Shown here in pieces: positions 45,151-54,008 of a stretch of 64,000 nucleotides of DNA; within the stretch, counting starts at the first letter, position 1; each line of letters opens with the position of its first letter. The notes beneath the pieces were generated by a model. It ran no database searches and had not been told where the DNA came from. It saw only the letters and a program-made list of their open reading frames with translations. The position numbers were made by a program, and so were the translations under genes. Source of the stretch: Bacteroidaceae bacterium. Lineage in GTDB: Bacteria > Bacteroidota > Bacteroidia > Bacteroidales > Bacteroidaceae. The stretch spans positions 31,821 to 95,820 of the forward strand of contig JAGAZE010000027.1 in the NCBI GenBank assembly GCA_017940185.1, in the 5' to 3' direction.

Positions 45151-45708
45151 TTACCCCTTAGGTTGCAGGTCTTCGGGTATGGGTAGCCATTGCAGGTTGG
45201 TGAGGTAACCCTTGCCTTCTTTGTAGCCCAGTTTCTTCAGCATCTTTTCACCTTTCTTGGCTGAGATTATCTCATTGTTGAGTTTATAGGTGCATCCCTC
45301 GGGCGTTTCTTCCACTTCGAGCCATGTCTCGGGTATGCTATTGTCGAGAATGGCAAACTGTCTGAGGGTATAGTCTGGCCGGTAATGGTTTGCACATGCT
45401 GCCCCCTTATAGAGCAGTACCTCTTCAAACTTCTCGTCTGTCCAGGCTATGAGGTAGGTGTCTGTTTCGGTGTCGGCGAACACGGCTTGGTGTTTGCCGT
45501 CGGCTGTGCGCACCCATATCTCTTTGCTGCCGTCGCCGTCGAGGTCGATGAGGACGTATTCGGTGAAGTTGTCTTGCAGCACGCTGCCAGTCTGGAAGTT
45601 GTAGGTCTCATAGATGACGAACATGGTGTAGGGTTCGATGGGCGATTGCTGTGCGTGGAGTTGCAGCGAGGCAACGATGGCGGTAATGGTTAAGAGTAGT
45701 TTTTTCAT
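45151..45708 (-). CDS. Exported protein with a calcium-loop-like motif (185 aa)
   Basis: No family is recognised. The leader MKKLLLTITAIVASLQLHAQ is a signal peptide. The motif VLIDLDGDGSKEIWVRT near residues 72-88 is a DxDxDG calcium-binding loop of the FG-GAP/EF-hand kind, often found in beta-propeller-like surface proteins; the protein is too short for a full propeller. The C-terminal part includes KKGEKMLKKLGYKEGKGYL, a basic amphipathic segment. It lies between the small lipoprotein gene (75-nt gap) and the 383-residue protein gene (71-nt gap) on the same strand. Confidence 0.75.
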   Translation of the reverse strand: MKKLLLTITAIVASLQLHAQQSPIEPYTMFVIYETYNFQTGSVLQDNFTEYVLIDLDGDGSKEIWVRTADGKHQAVFADTETDTYLIAWTDEKFEEVLLYKGAACANHYRPDYTLRQFAILDNSIPETWLEVEETPEGCTYKLNNEIISAKKGEKMLKKLGYKEGKGYLTNLQWLPIPEDLQPKG

Positions 45709-45783
45709 GACAGATGTTGATTTTAGTGATGATTACTGTTGTGACGGGTGTGTGGCATACTCAACGAGGCAAAGGTTGTATGC

Positions 45784-46239
45784 TTATTGCAGTTCAGCTT
45801 CTCTGAGCAGTTGCAGTTCTTCCTCGGCCTGCTGTATGGTCTGCTCGGGATTTTTTACGATGGGTGTGAGTTTTTCGCTGTCGTAGTCGAAGTCCTGCAC
45901 GTCCTGTGTTCCTTCGGCTTGGTAGTGCAGCCTCACCTGTCCGCCCTGCACCTGGTTGATGGCATTGAGCAGTCGTTGGAAGAATCCTGGTTGGCGCGCC
46001 ACCACAATGTTGGCCTCGGCCCTTTCCAGCAGTCCGATGCTGTCTTTCACGGTGGCGAGTGCCAGAATGATGGTTCCCTTGTGTTCGTCTATGGCGGTGA
46101 AGGGTGCGGGGATGCTGTCTTTGAGGTTGTCGACGAGAATGGCCGTAGCATCGCGCTGGCATGCCTGCAAGGTGAAGAGCACTGCTATGAGGGGCATCAG
46201 CAACCAGCGGCGGTGGGGTAGGGAGGAAGAGATGTGCAT
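45784..46239 (-). CDS. Small lipoprotein of unknown function (151 aa)
   Basis: A hydrophobic leader with the lipobox LQAC (Cys27) predicts a lipoprotein; a basic HRR segment precedes the hydrophobic core. The mature part is mainly helical and ends in a run of Glu/Gln-rich heptads (PEQTIQQAEEELQLLREAEL) that may form a coiled coil. No family assignment. It is the first gene of the five-gene envelope series, with a TAACTTTG element 49 nt upstream. Confidence 0.75.
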   Translation of the reverse strand: MHISSSLPHRRWLLMPLIAVLFTLQACQRDATAILVDNLKDSIPAPFTAIDEHKGTIILALATVKDSIGLLERAEANIVVARQPGFFQRLLNAINQVQGGQVRLHYQAEGTQDVQDFDYDSEKLTPIVKNPEQTIQQAEEELQLLREAELQ

Positions 46240-46288
46240 AATAGTGTATAAATAAGTGAGTTGACTCGTTCTTTTGAATAAGTTATGG

Positions 46289-46296
46289 CAAAGTTA
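46289..46296 (-). promoter_or_regulatory. -7 promoter element (TAACTTTG) for the five-gene envelope operon
   Basis: The minus strand reads TAACTTTG 49 nt before the lipoprotein start. It is the only promoter-like element found for the genes down to 40093. Confidence 0.6.
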
Positions 46297-46338
46297 GGAA
46301 AAATATGTATATCCACGGCATTTTCCGTGGTTTTTCTT

Positions 46339-46346
46339 TACCTTTG
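46339..46346 (+). promoter_or_regulatory. -7 promoter element (TACCTTTG) for the GNAT-like gene
   Basis: TACCTTTG lies 35 nt before the ATG at 46382 and is divergent from the envelope-operon promoter. Confidence 0.6.
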
Positions 46347-46381
46347 CACAATATAGCAATCGTTCCCCTGTTTATTTACTT

Positions 46382-47530
46382 ATGGCACACATAGAGATCA
46401 GGAAGGTGTCGTCGAAGCGCGACCTTCGTCAATTTATAGATTTCCACTACGACCTTTACAAGGGCAATCAGTTTGATGCTCCGCCGCTCTTCAGCGACGA
46501 GATGAGCACATTGTCGAAGGACAAGAATGCCGCCTTCGAGTTTTGCGAAGCCGAGTACTACCTTGCCTATCGCGACGGTGTGCTGGCGGGTCGTGTGGCA
46601 GCCATCATCAACCACCGCGCCAACGAGAAGTGGCAGCGCAAGAGTGTGCGCTTCGGGTGGATCGACTTTGTCGACGACATTGAGGTGAGCGGTGCGCTGC
46701 TTGCTGCCGTCGAAGACTTTGGCCGCGCCCATGGCATGACAGAGGTGGTGGGGCCGCTGGGTTTCACCGACTTCGACCCCGAGGGAATGCTCACCTGGGG
46801 CTTCGACCAACTGGGCACCATGGCGACATTATACAACTATCCCTACTATCCCGAACACATGGAGCGCCTCGGCGGATGGGAGAAAGACAACGACTATGTG
46901 GAGTTCAAAATCTTCGTCCCCGATGCCATTCCCGAGAAGATGGTGAAGATAAGCGAATTGGTGATGAAGCGCTACAACCTGCACATCCGCAAGCTGACAA
47001 AGCGCGAAGTGATGAAGGAGGGCATGGGACAGAAAATCTTCAACGTAATCAACGACAGCTTCCAGGACATCTATGGATACTCCAACCTGTCGCCCAGGCA
47101 GATAGATCAGTATGTGGATGCCTACCTGCCCTATGCCGACCTCAACCTCATTCCGGTGATAGAAGACTGGAACACGCCCGACCATAAGATAGTGGGTGTG
47201 GGCATCAGCATCCCCTCGCTGTCGCTGGCCATGCAGAAGTGCCGTCGCGGTCGGCTGCTGCCCTTCGGCTGGTGGCACGTGCTGCGGGCGCTGAAACGCC
47301 GCAAGGCACGCATCATCGACCTGGAGATGGTGGGCGTGCTGCCCGAATATCGCAATAAAGGCGTCAACGCACTGCTCTTCTACGACCTCATACCATGGTA
47401 TCAGAAGTACGGCATCGAGTGGGGAGAGAGCCAGGTGGAGATGGAAGACAATGCTGCTGTTCAGAGTCAGTGGAGCTACTTCCATACCGAGATGCACAAG
47501 AAGCGCAGATGCTATAGGAAAACACTGTAG
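46382..47530 (+). CDS. GNAT-like N-acetyltransferase family protein
   Basis: A 382-residue cytosolic protein related to GNAT acyltransferases. The N-terminal half opens [20 protein letters not shown], with [20 protein letters not shown] typical of beta2-beta3; the C-terminal half has [20 protein letters not shown], the acetyl-CoA-binding (R/Q)xxGxG/A region in the form RNKGVN, and a final [15 protein letters not shown]. Two GNAT-like folds in tandem are likely. The substrate is unknown. It has its own promoter and is 38 nt before the parE gene. Confidence 0.75.
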   Translation: MAHIEIRKVSSKRDLRQFIDFHYDLYKGNQFDAPPLFSDEMSTLSKDKNAAFEFCEAEYYLAYRDGVLAGRVAAIINHRANEKWQRKSVRFGWIDFVDDIEVSGALLAAVEDFGRAHGMTEVVGPLGFTDFDPEGMLTWGFDQLGTMATLYNYPYYPEHMERLGGWEKDNDYVEFKIFVPDAIPEKMVKISELVMKRYNLHIRKLTKREVMKEGMGQKIFNVINDSFQDIYGYSNLSPRQIDQYVDAYLPYADLNLIPVIEDWNTPDHKIVGVGISIPSLSLAMQKCRRGRLLPFGWWHVLRALKRRKARIIDLEMVGVLPEYRNKGVNALLFYDLIPWYQKYGIEWGESQVEMEDNAAVQSQWSYFHTEMHKKRRCYRKTL

Positions 47531-47568
47531 GAACAAGACACTGTCAAATTAAATTATACCCGACAAGC

Positions 47569-49569
47569 ATGCCTGACAATATACAAGACAACCTCACTGC
47601 CAATCCGCAGATACCCATAACCGACTACACCGACGAGAATATACGCCACCTCAGCGACATGGAACACATCCGTACGCGCCCCGGCATGTACATCGGCAGG
47701 CTGGGCGACGGCTCGCTGCCCGAAGACGGAATCTACGTGCTGCTCAAAGAGGTGATTGACAACAGCATCGACGAGTTTAAGATGAGTGCCGGCAAGCGCA
47801 TCGAGATAGACATCGACGAGGAACACCATGGCGTCAGCGTGCGCGACTACGGGCGCGGCATCCCCCAGGGTAAGCTCATTGAGGCGGTGTCGCTGCTCAA
47901 CACCGGCGGTAAGTACGACTCCAAGGCCTTCAAGAAGAGCGTGGGCCTCAACGGCGTGGGCCTGAAGGCCGTCAATGCGCTGAGCACATACTTCGAAGTG
48001 CGCAGTCACCGCGAGGGAAAGGTGCGCACGGCAACATTCGAGAAAGGACTGCTGCAGACCGACACCACCAGGAAGTCGAACGATGAGACAGGTACCTACG
48101 TAAGCTTCCAACCCGACGACAGCCTGTTTAAAAACTACCGCTACCGCGATGAGATAGTGGAGAACATGCTACGCAACTACACCTATCTCAACACCGGGCT
48201 CACCATCATGTACAACGGCAGGCGCATTCTCAGCCGCAACGGGCTGGAAGACCTGCTGCAAGACACGATGACCACCGAAGGCATCTATCCCATCATCCAC
48301 CTCAAGGGCGAAGACATTGAGATAGCCTTCACCCACACCAACCAGTATGGCGAGGAGTACCACAGCTTCGTCAACGGACAGCACACCACGCAAGGCGGCA
48401 CCCATCAGAGTGCCTTCAAGGAGCACATAGCCAAGACCATCAAGGATTTCTCGGGCAAGAACTTCGAATACACCGACATACGCAACGGCCTCGTTGGTGC
48501 CATAGCGCTCAACGTGGAGGAACCGATGTTTGAGAGTCAGACCAAGATAAAGCTCGGCAGCAACAACATGTGGCCCGCCAACGAGCAGGAAGGCAAACCC
48601 GCCGGACCCACCGTCAACCGCTACGTGGGCGACTTCATCAAGCAGGAACTCGACAACTTCCTGCACAAGCATCCCGACATTGCCGAACAGATGCTGCAGA
48701 AGATTGCCGAGAGCGAGAAGGAGCGCAAGGCCATGGCGGGCGTCACCAAGCAGGCACGCGAAAAAGCGAAGAAAGCCAATCTCAATAACCGAAAACTGCG
48801 CGACTGCCGCATACACTACTCCGACACCAAAAACGACCGAAAGGAGGAGAGCTGTATCTTCATCACCGAGGGCGACTCCGCCAGCGGAAGCATCACCAAG
48901 AGTCGCGACGTCAACACACAAGCCGTGTTTTCATTGAGAGGAAAACCGCTCAACACCTACGGCAAGACGAAAAAGGTGGTATACGAAAACGAGGAGTTCT
49001 ACCTGCTGCAAGCCGCACTCGACATAGAAGACAGCCTCGACAACCTGCGCTACAACAAGGTGATAGTAGCCACCGATGCCGATGTCGACGGCATGCACAT
49101 ACGACTCCTGCTCATCACCTTCTTCCTGCAGTTCTTCCCCGACCTCATCAAGAAAGGACACGTCTACGTGCTCCAGACGCCGCTTTTCCGCGTGCGCAAC
49201 CGACGCACCAAGGTGAGAAACAAGGCCGTGGCGGCTGAAGACGACCGGCAACAGACAACACAGAAGGGAAAGAAGAGCGACTTTATCACGCGCTACTGCT
49301 ACAACGAAGAAGAAAGACTCAAAGCTATAAAAGACCTCGGCCCCGACCCGGAAATAACACGATTTAAGGGACTGGGAGAAATAAGTCCCGATGAGTTTGC
49401 CCACTTCATCGGTCCCGACATACGCCTGGAGCAGGTGACCTTGCACAAGACCGACCAAGTGCAGAAACTGCTGGAATACTACATGGGCAGCAACACTATG
49501 GAACGACAAAACTTCATCATCGACAACCTCATAGTGGAAGAAGACCTGCCAGAAGACTCCGAGCAGTAA
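47569..49569 (+). CDS. parE: Type IIA topoisomerase subunit B (topoisomerase IV ParE-like)
   Basis: ATPase subunit of a type II DNA topoisomerase. GHKL ATPase motifs are [36 protein letters not shown] and [14 protein letters not shown]. The Toprim box is [16 protein letters not shown] with the DADVDGMHI acidic motif, and a C-terminal [12 protein letters not shown] follows. It is 666 residues. GyrB and ParE are hard to separate by eye; ParE is favoured because the gene is next to the S41 protease gene, as in the common parE-coaD-ctpA order of Bacteroidetes. No parC/gyrA gene is in the window. Confidence 0.82.
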   Translation: MPDNIQDNLTANPQIPITDYTDENIRHLSDMEHIRTRPGMYIGRLGDGSLPEDGIYVLLKEVIDNSIDEFKMSAGKRIEIDIDEEHHGVSVRDYGRGIPQGKLIEAVSLLNTGGKYDSKAFKKSVGLNGVGLKAVNALSTYFEVRSHREGKVRTATFEKGLLQTDTTRKSNDETGTYVSFQPDDSLFKNYRYRDEIVENMLRNYTYLNTGLTIMYNGRRILSRNGLEDLLQDTMTTEGIYPIIHLKGEDIEIAFTHTNQYGEEYHSFVNGQHTTQGGTHQSAFKEHIAKTIKDFSGKNFEYTDIRNGLVGAIALNVEEPMFESQTKIKLGSNNMWPANEQEGKPAGPTVNRYVGDFIKQELDNFLHKHPDIAEQMLQKIAESEKERKAMAGVTKQAREKAKKANLNNRKLRDCRIHYSDTKNDRKEESCIFITEGDSASGSITKSRDVNTQAVFSLRGKPLNTYGKTKKVVYENEEFYLLQAALDIEDSLDNLRYNKVIVATDADVDGMHIRLLLITFFLQFFPDLIKKGHVYVLQTPLFRVRNRRTKVRNKAVAAEDDRQQTTQKGKKSDFITRYCYNEEERLKAIKDLGPDPEITRFKGLGEISPDEFAHFIGPDIRLEQVTLHKTDQVQKLLEYYMGSNTMERQNFIIDNLIVEEDLPEDSEQ

Positions 49570-49598
49570 TCACATTCCCTCCACCCGACCCCCGTACA

Positions 49599-51182
49599 TT
49601 GCCAATGAAACGACAATTCCTCCTTTCCCTGTTATTGTCCCTCGCTGTGTGTCTGCCTGCCTCGGCCCAGTTCACCCTGGGCAGCAAGACACCTGCCGAC
49701 AAGCTTGCCAATGCCATACGCCTCGTAGAGCAACTCTACGTCGACACCGTCAATGGCGGGCAGTTGGCCGAAGCTGCCATACGCGCCATGCTCAAAGAAC
49801 TCGACCCGCACTCCTCCTACGCCTCGGCAAAGGAGGCAAAAGCCGTCAACGAAAACTTCTCGGGAAGCTTCGAGGGCGTAGGCATACAGTTCAACATGGT
49901 CGACGATACGCTGCTCGTGGTGCAAACCATTGTGAAAGGTCCCTCCGAGAAGGCGGGCATCGTGGCCGGCGACCGCATCGTGAGCGTCGACGGCAAACCC
50001 ATAGCAGGCGTGAAGATGTCGAGAGAAGACATCATGACGCGCCTGCGGGGTAAGAAAGGTACCATGGTGCGTCTCGGAGTGGTGCGCCGCAGTGTGAAGG
50101 ATACGCTCGCCTTCAACGTCGTGCGCGACAAGATACCGCTCTACACCATCTACGCCAAGCACATGATGACGCCCGACATAGGCTACATACGCATAGAGAG
50201 CTTCGGCGAAAACACCTATAAGGAGTTCCTCGATGCCGTCAAGCTGTTGCAGGAGCAGGGTATGACCAAGCTCATCCTCGACCTGCAAGACAATGGCGGC
50301 GGCGTATTGCAGGTGGCCACCGAAATCATTGACGAGTTTCTCAATGCAGGCGACCTCATCGTCTACACCGAAGGACGCCGACAACGCCGACAGACATTCA
50401 GTGCACACGCCCACGGTCGCCTGCAGCAGATGCCCGTGGTGGTGCTCATCAATGAGTTCTCCGCCTCGGCCTCAGAGATAGTGGCCGGCGCCCTGCAGGA
50501 TCAGGACCGCGGCACCATCGTTGGCCGACGCTCGTTCGGAAAAGGACTCGTGCAACGCATCATCGCCTTTCAAGACGGCTCCCACGTGCGCCTCACCATG
50601 GCACACTACTACACCCCTTCGGGACGATGCATACAAAAACCTTACACCAAAGGCGACACCAAGAGTTATGCACTGGAGCTTGACCAACGTCTCAAGCACG
50701 GCGAACTCACCAATGCCGACAGCATACATTTCCCCGACTCGCTGCGCTACTACACCCTGCGCCGACACCGACCCGTCTATGGAGGAGGCGGCATCATGCC
50801 CGACATCTTCGTGCCGCTCGACACCACAGCCTACACACGGCAGCACCGGCAGCTGGCAGCGAAAAACATCGTGCTCGAGCAGACGCTGAAATACATCGAC
50901 AACCAGCGCGACAAGCTCAAGCGGAAGTACTCATCCTTCAGCAAATTCCGCACCGACTATGTCGTGCCGCAGACAATCATCGACAACATACTGCGCATAG
51001 GCGAAGAGCAAAACATCAAGGCCAAGGACGACGATGAGCGCCAGCGCACCATCAGCGCACTGCAATGGCAGCTCAAGGCACTCGTGGCTCGCGACCTGTG
51101 GGACATGAACGAATACTACATCATCGCCAACGAGCACAATGACATCGTGCAACGGGCCCTCAAGGAAATGATGAAGGAATAG
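49599..51182 (+). CDS. C-terminal processing protease, S41 family (CtpA)
   Basis: A 527-residue periplasmic protease with signal peptide MKRQFLLSLLLSLAVCLPAS. A PDZ domain (about 85-170) includes GVGIQFNMVDDTLLVV and GDRIVSVDGKPIAG. The tail-specific catalytic domain shows LDLQDNGGGVLQVA, the catalytic Ser in NEFSASASEIVAGAL and the catalytic Lys in GRRSFGKGLVQ. A C-terminal helical extension (about 420-527) follows, usual for Bacteroidetes members. It is 29 nt behind parE, and its stop codon directly abuts the restriction-modification gene. Confidence 0.95.
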   Translation: MPMKRQFLLSLLLSLAVCLPASAQFTLGSKTPADKLANAIRLVEQLYVDTVNGGQLAEAAIRAMLKELDPHSSYASAKEAKAVNENFSGSFEGVGIQFNMVDDTLLVVQTIVKGPSEKAGIVAGDRIVSVDGKPIAGVKMSREDIMTRLRGKKGTMVRLGVVRRSVKDTLAFNVVRDKIPLYTIYAKHMMTPDIGYIRIESFGENTYKEFLDAVKLLQEQGMTKLILDLQDNGGGVLQVATEIIDEFLNAGDLIVYTEGRRQRRQTFSAHAHGRLQQMPVVVLINEFSASASEIVAGALQDQDRGTIVGRRSFGKGLVQRIIAFQDGSHVRLTMAHYYTPSGRCIQKPYTKGDTKSYALELDQRLKHGELTNADSIHFPDSLRYYTLRRHRPVYGGGGIMPDIFVPLDTTAYTRQHRQLAAKNIVLEQTLKYIDNQRDKLKRKYSSFSKFRTDYVVPQTIIDNILRIGEEQNIKAKDDDERQRTISALQWQLKALVARDLWDMNEYYIIANEHNDIVQRALKEMMKE

Positions 51183-53819
51183 GTGGATGAGAATATTCTT
51201 AAAGAAAACTTAAGTAGTGCTATGGCATATTATGGTAATATCTTGGAAGAGGAATTAAAGAACAAAGTGGCCCAAGACCTCTTTGAAGGCTTCGATACAA
51301 CACAGATTATCGGACGGATTGATTTTTGTGTCACTATTCCAGCAGACCCATTGGGACTGAATGAAGCAGAGTCATTGCTTTGGGCAGAAGCTAAGAGAGG
51401 AACAAGTCACGATATTTACGAGTCCTTCATCCAGTTGATACTCACACTGGGTAAAGAACGCCCACAAGATACCATTCTGCCACCAGCTTTTCTTGGTGCT
51501 TTCGATGCTGAGAAAATAGCGTTTCTGCCTTATAGCACCATTTTGGATGTTCTGCGTCAGAATGACTTTAATTGGAATGTCGCCCCAAGTGACCATACCA
51601 CAAAAGAGTTCAAACAACTACAAGAACTCTTGGATGATGCACTTCATCATGGACTTGAAATTTACTACTATGAGAAGGATGCCAAAGAACTAGTGTACTT
51701 CATTAAGAAGAATTTCAACCTGCGAAAGATCGGAGTGCGTCATATTCGCATCAACAAAAACAATTTCACCCACATATACCTGAAATGGCTCGAAGCAGTT
51801 AAGCCAACCATCAACATAAATTGGGAAGTTGCCAAGAAAGCAGGCATTATAGATGCAGATTTCTATCTAGCTGATATTCTTTCAAAAGAGAACAATACGC
51901 TTGGTGAGAAATTATATGTCTTATTACAAAATGACCACTATCTTTTGGATAGAAAGGTAGACGATACTGGACTTGAAGAATACAAACGCGCTCTTTTTTA
52001 TGATAAGCAGAAAGCACACACACAGTTCTGGAATCGCTATGCCCGTCCTCCACGTCGCGAGTACTGGGATGATATTGTTAATCGTCGAGACCTATTAGTT
52101 CCACAAGATGTACGTGAGCGTAAAGGCAGTTTCTTCACACCTGCAAGATGGGTAGAACTCTCACAACAGTATTTAGCAGCAGAACTGGGCGAGAACTGGC
52201 AGGAAGAGTATTATGTATGGGATTGTTGCGCTGGAACAGGTAACCTACTGGCTGGTCTTACCAATAAATATAATATCTACGCTTCAACGCTTGACAAAGC
52301 CGATGTACAAGCCATGATGCAACGAATTGACACCATGAATGCCGCCGCTCGCGACAAAGAGACTGGTGGTGCCAATCTGTTAGAAAGCCATGTATTTCAA
52401 TTTGATTTCCTCAACGACCCATTGATAGACGAGATAGACAAGAATGGAAACGTCATTAAGAAATCGAAACTTCCCAAGTCTCTACAAGACATTATCAACG
52501 ACCCTGAGAAACGAAAGAAACTTGTCATCTATATTAATCCACCTTACGCAGAAGCCAGTAATGCTAGAACTGTCACAGGAAGTGGACAAAACAGGGCAGG
52601 ACTTTCAAAGTCAGCCGTACAAGAACGATATAAGAATAAATTAGGAAGAGCAGGGAATGAACTTTTTGCACAATTTTATGCACGAATTGTAGTTGAAATC
52701 CCAACCTCGGTGCTTGCGCTATTTTCAAAGTTGAAAATAGCGCAAGCACCGAACTTCCGTGATTTCCGGAAAACTTTCCGGGCGAAGCCCGGTCGATTTT
52801 TTTTGGTTCCCGCCAACACCTTTGACAACGTCAAAGGAAGTTTTCCTGTTGGCTTTCAAATATGGCATACAGGAACAGAAGATTATTTTCAACAAACACA
52901 AGCAGATGTTTATAATGCGGAAGGAGATTATCTCGAAAAGAAAAATCTATATTCCCATGATGGGGCTCGTTTTATTATTGAATGGCTTCGTCAATATTAC
53001 GACAAAGAAAACGAGCATTTAGCATTCCATCGCTATTCTGGTACAGATTTCCAACACAGTAAAGATGTGTATATTACTCTAAGCCCTTATAAAGCTGACA
53101 TAGAACAAGTAAAAGGGAACTGGATTACCAAAAGCAATATTATCCCTATGGTCATTTTCTATACCGTTCGTCACTGCATCGATGCTACTTGGTTAAACGA
53201 TCGCGACCAATTTCTCTATCCCAACAATAACTGGCAGGTAGATACTGAGTTTCAGGCAGATTGTCTCATCTATGCACTCTTTCATGGACAAAACCGCATT
53301 AGCAGTGAGCATGGAATAAATCATTGGATTCCCTTCACTGAAGAAGAAGTTGATGCAAAAGAGATATTCGAGAGCCATTTTATGAGTGATTTTATACACG
53401 GACAAATCAAAAAGACAATCCGAACAGAAGAAGAACAAAAGGAATATGAAAAAGATAGTAAGAACTATCATGTGGCAGATGTCTTCGACGAGTCAGTCGT
53501 TTCCACTACCACTAAATATCTCGACGGCACCGTCCCATTATCCTTGTCTGCCGAAGCCCAAGCAGTTATGGATGCAGGCCGTGAACTTTGGTGCTACTAT
53601 CATCAGCAACCTATTGCCAAAGAAAACCCCAATGCATCTTTCTATGACATCCGCCTTTACTTCCAAGGGACTAAAACCACAAAGAGCGGTAAACAGCAGA
53701 TGAATACAGAAAGTGCAGATGAGAACTACACACAACTCATTACCAATCTACGCTTAGTACATAAGGCACTTGCCAAGAAAATAGAACCAAAAGTGTATGA
53801 GTATGGTTTCTTGAAATAA
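51183..53819 (+). CDS. Type IIG-like restriction-modification protein (nuclease-methylase fusion)
   Basis: An 878-residue single-chain restriction-modification protein. The N-terminal part has a PD-(D/E)xK-like arrangement, Asp47 (GRIDFCV) and Glu69-x-Lys71 (WAEAK). Then RKGSFFTPARWVELS leads to the N6-adenine methylase motif I WDCCAGTGNLL (347-357) and catalytic motif IV INPPYAE (451-457). The C-terminal 350 residues are the presumed target-recognition region. The gene is AT-rich, unlike its GC-rich neighbours, and starts with GTG on the base after the ctpA stop. It carries a 46-bp palindrome and a GC hairpin plus T8 run internally. Probably acquired; the frame is intact. The nuclease call is weaker than the methylase call. 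Confidence 0.82.
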   Translation: MDENILKENLSSAMAYYGNILEEELKNKVAQDLFEGFDTTQIIGRIDFCVTIPADPLGLNEAESLLWAEAKRGTSHDIYESFIQLILTLGKERPQDTILPPAFLGAFDAEKIAFLPYSTILDVLRQNDFNWNVAPSDHTTKEFKQLQELLDDALHHGLEIYYYEKDAKELVYFIKKNFNLRKIGVRHIRINKNNFTHIYLKWLEAVKPTININWEVAKKAGIIDADFYLADILSKENNTLGEKLYVLLQNDHYLLDRKVDDTGLEEYKRALFYDKQKAHTQFWNRYARPPRREYWDDIVNRRDLLVPQDVRERKGSFFTPARWVELSQQYLAAELGENWQEEYYVWDCCAGTGNLLAGLTNKYNIYASTLDKADVQAMMQRIDTMNAAARDKETGGANLLESHVFQFDFLNDPLIDEIDKNGNVIKKSKLPKSLQDIINDPEKRKKLVIYINPPYAEASNARTVTGSGQNRAGLSKSAVQERYKNKLGRAGNELFAQFYARIVVEIPTSVLALFSKLKIAQAPNFRDFRKTFRAKPGRFFLVPANTFDNVKGSFPVGFQIWHTGTEDYFQQTQADVYNAEGDYLEKKNLYSHDGARFIIEWLRQYYDKENEHLAFHRYSGTDFQHSKDVYITLSPYKADIEQVKGNWITKSNIIPMVIFYTVRHCIDATWLNDRDQFLYPNNNWQVDTEFQADCLIYALFHGQNRISSEHGINHWIPFTEEEVDAKEIFESHFMSDFIHGQIKKTIRTEEEQKEYEKDSKNYHVADVFDESVVSTTTKYLDGTVPLSLSAEAQAVMDAGRELWCYYHQQPIAKENPNASFYDIRLYFQGTKTTKSGKQQMNTESADENYTQLITNLRLVHKALAKKIEPKVYEYGFLK
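52707..52752. repeat. 46-bp palindrome inside the restriction-modification gene
   Basis: Two perfectly complementary 22-base arms (52707-52728 and 52731-52752) are separated by AG. The left arm begins TCGGTGCTTGCGC and the right arm ends GCGCAAGCACCGA. It is in frame and encodes residues about 509-523. Confidence 0.95.
52778..52804 (+). other. Terminator-like hairpin and T8 run inside the restriction-modification gene
   Basis: CCGGGC-GAA-GCCCGG (52778-52792) forms a GC-rich hairpin, followed four bases later by eight T residues (52797-52804). This has the form of an intrinsic terminator but lies in the open frame (codons for GRFFL). Confidence 0.7.
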
Positions 53820-53881
53820 ATCATTACCTATGTGAATAGAAACAAGCACTAAACAAGATGAGTAAGTATGAGATGTCTTTC

Positions 53882-53912
53882 TTTCTTGCATCCAACACAT
53901 TTGTTATCTTTG
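53882..53912 (+). promoter_or_regulatory. Promoter for argS: TTTC (-33) and TATCTTTG (-7)
   Basis: TTTC at 53882-53885 (3 of 4), 19 nt, then TATCTTTG at 53905-53912. The leader to the argS ATG is about 96 nt, with no clear hairpin or riboswitch. Confidence 0.65.
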
Positions 53913-54008
53913 CAACCTGTTACATAACAAGTAGGAAATCTATACAATTATGAAAACTATGGTTGATTAGCTTTTCTCATGGGCATCAATCATAACAATA
54001 TTACTCCT

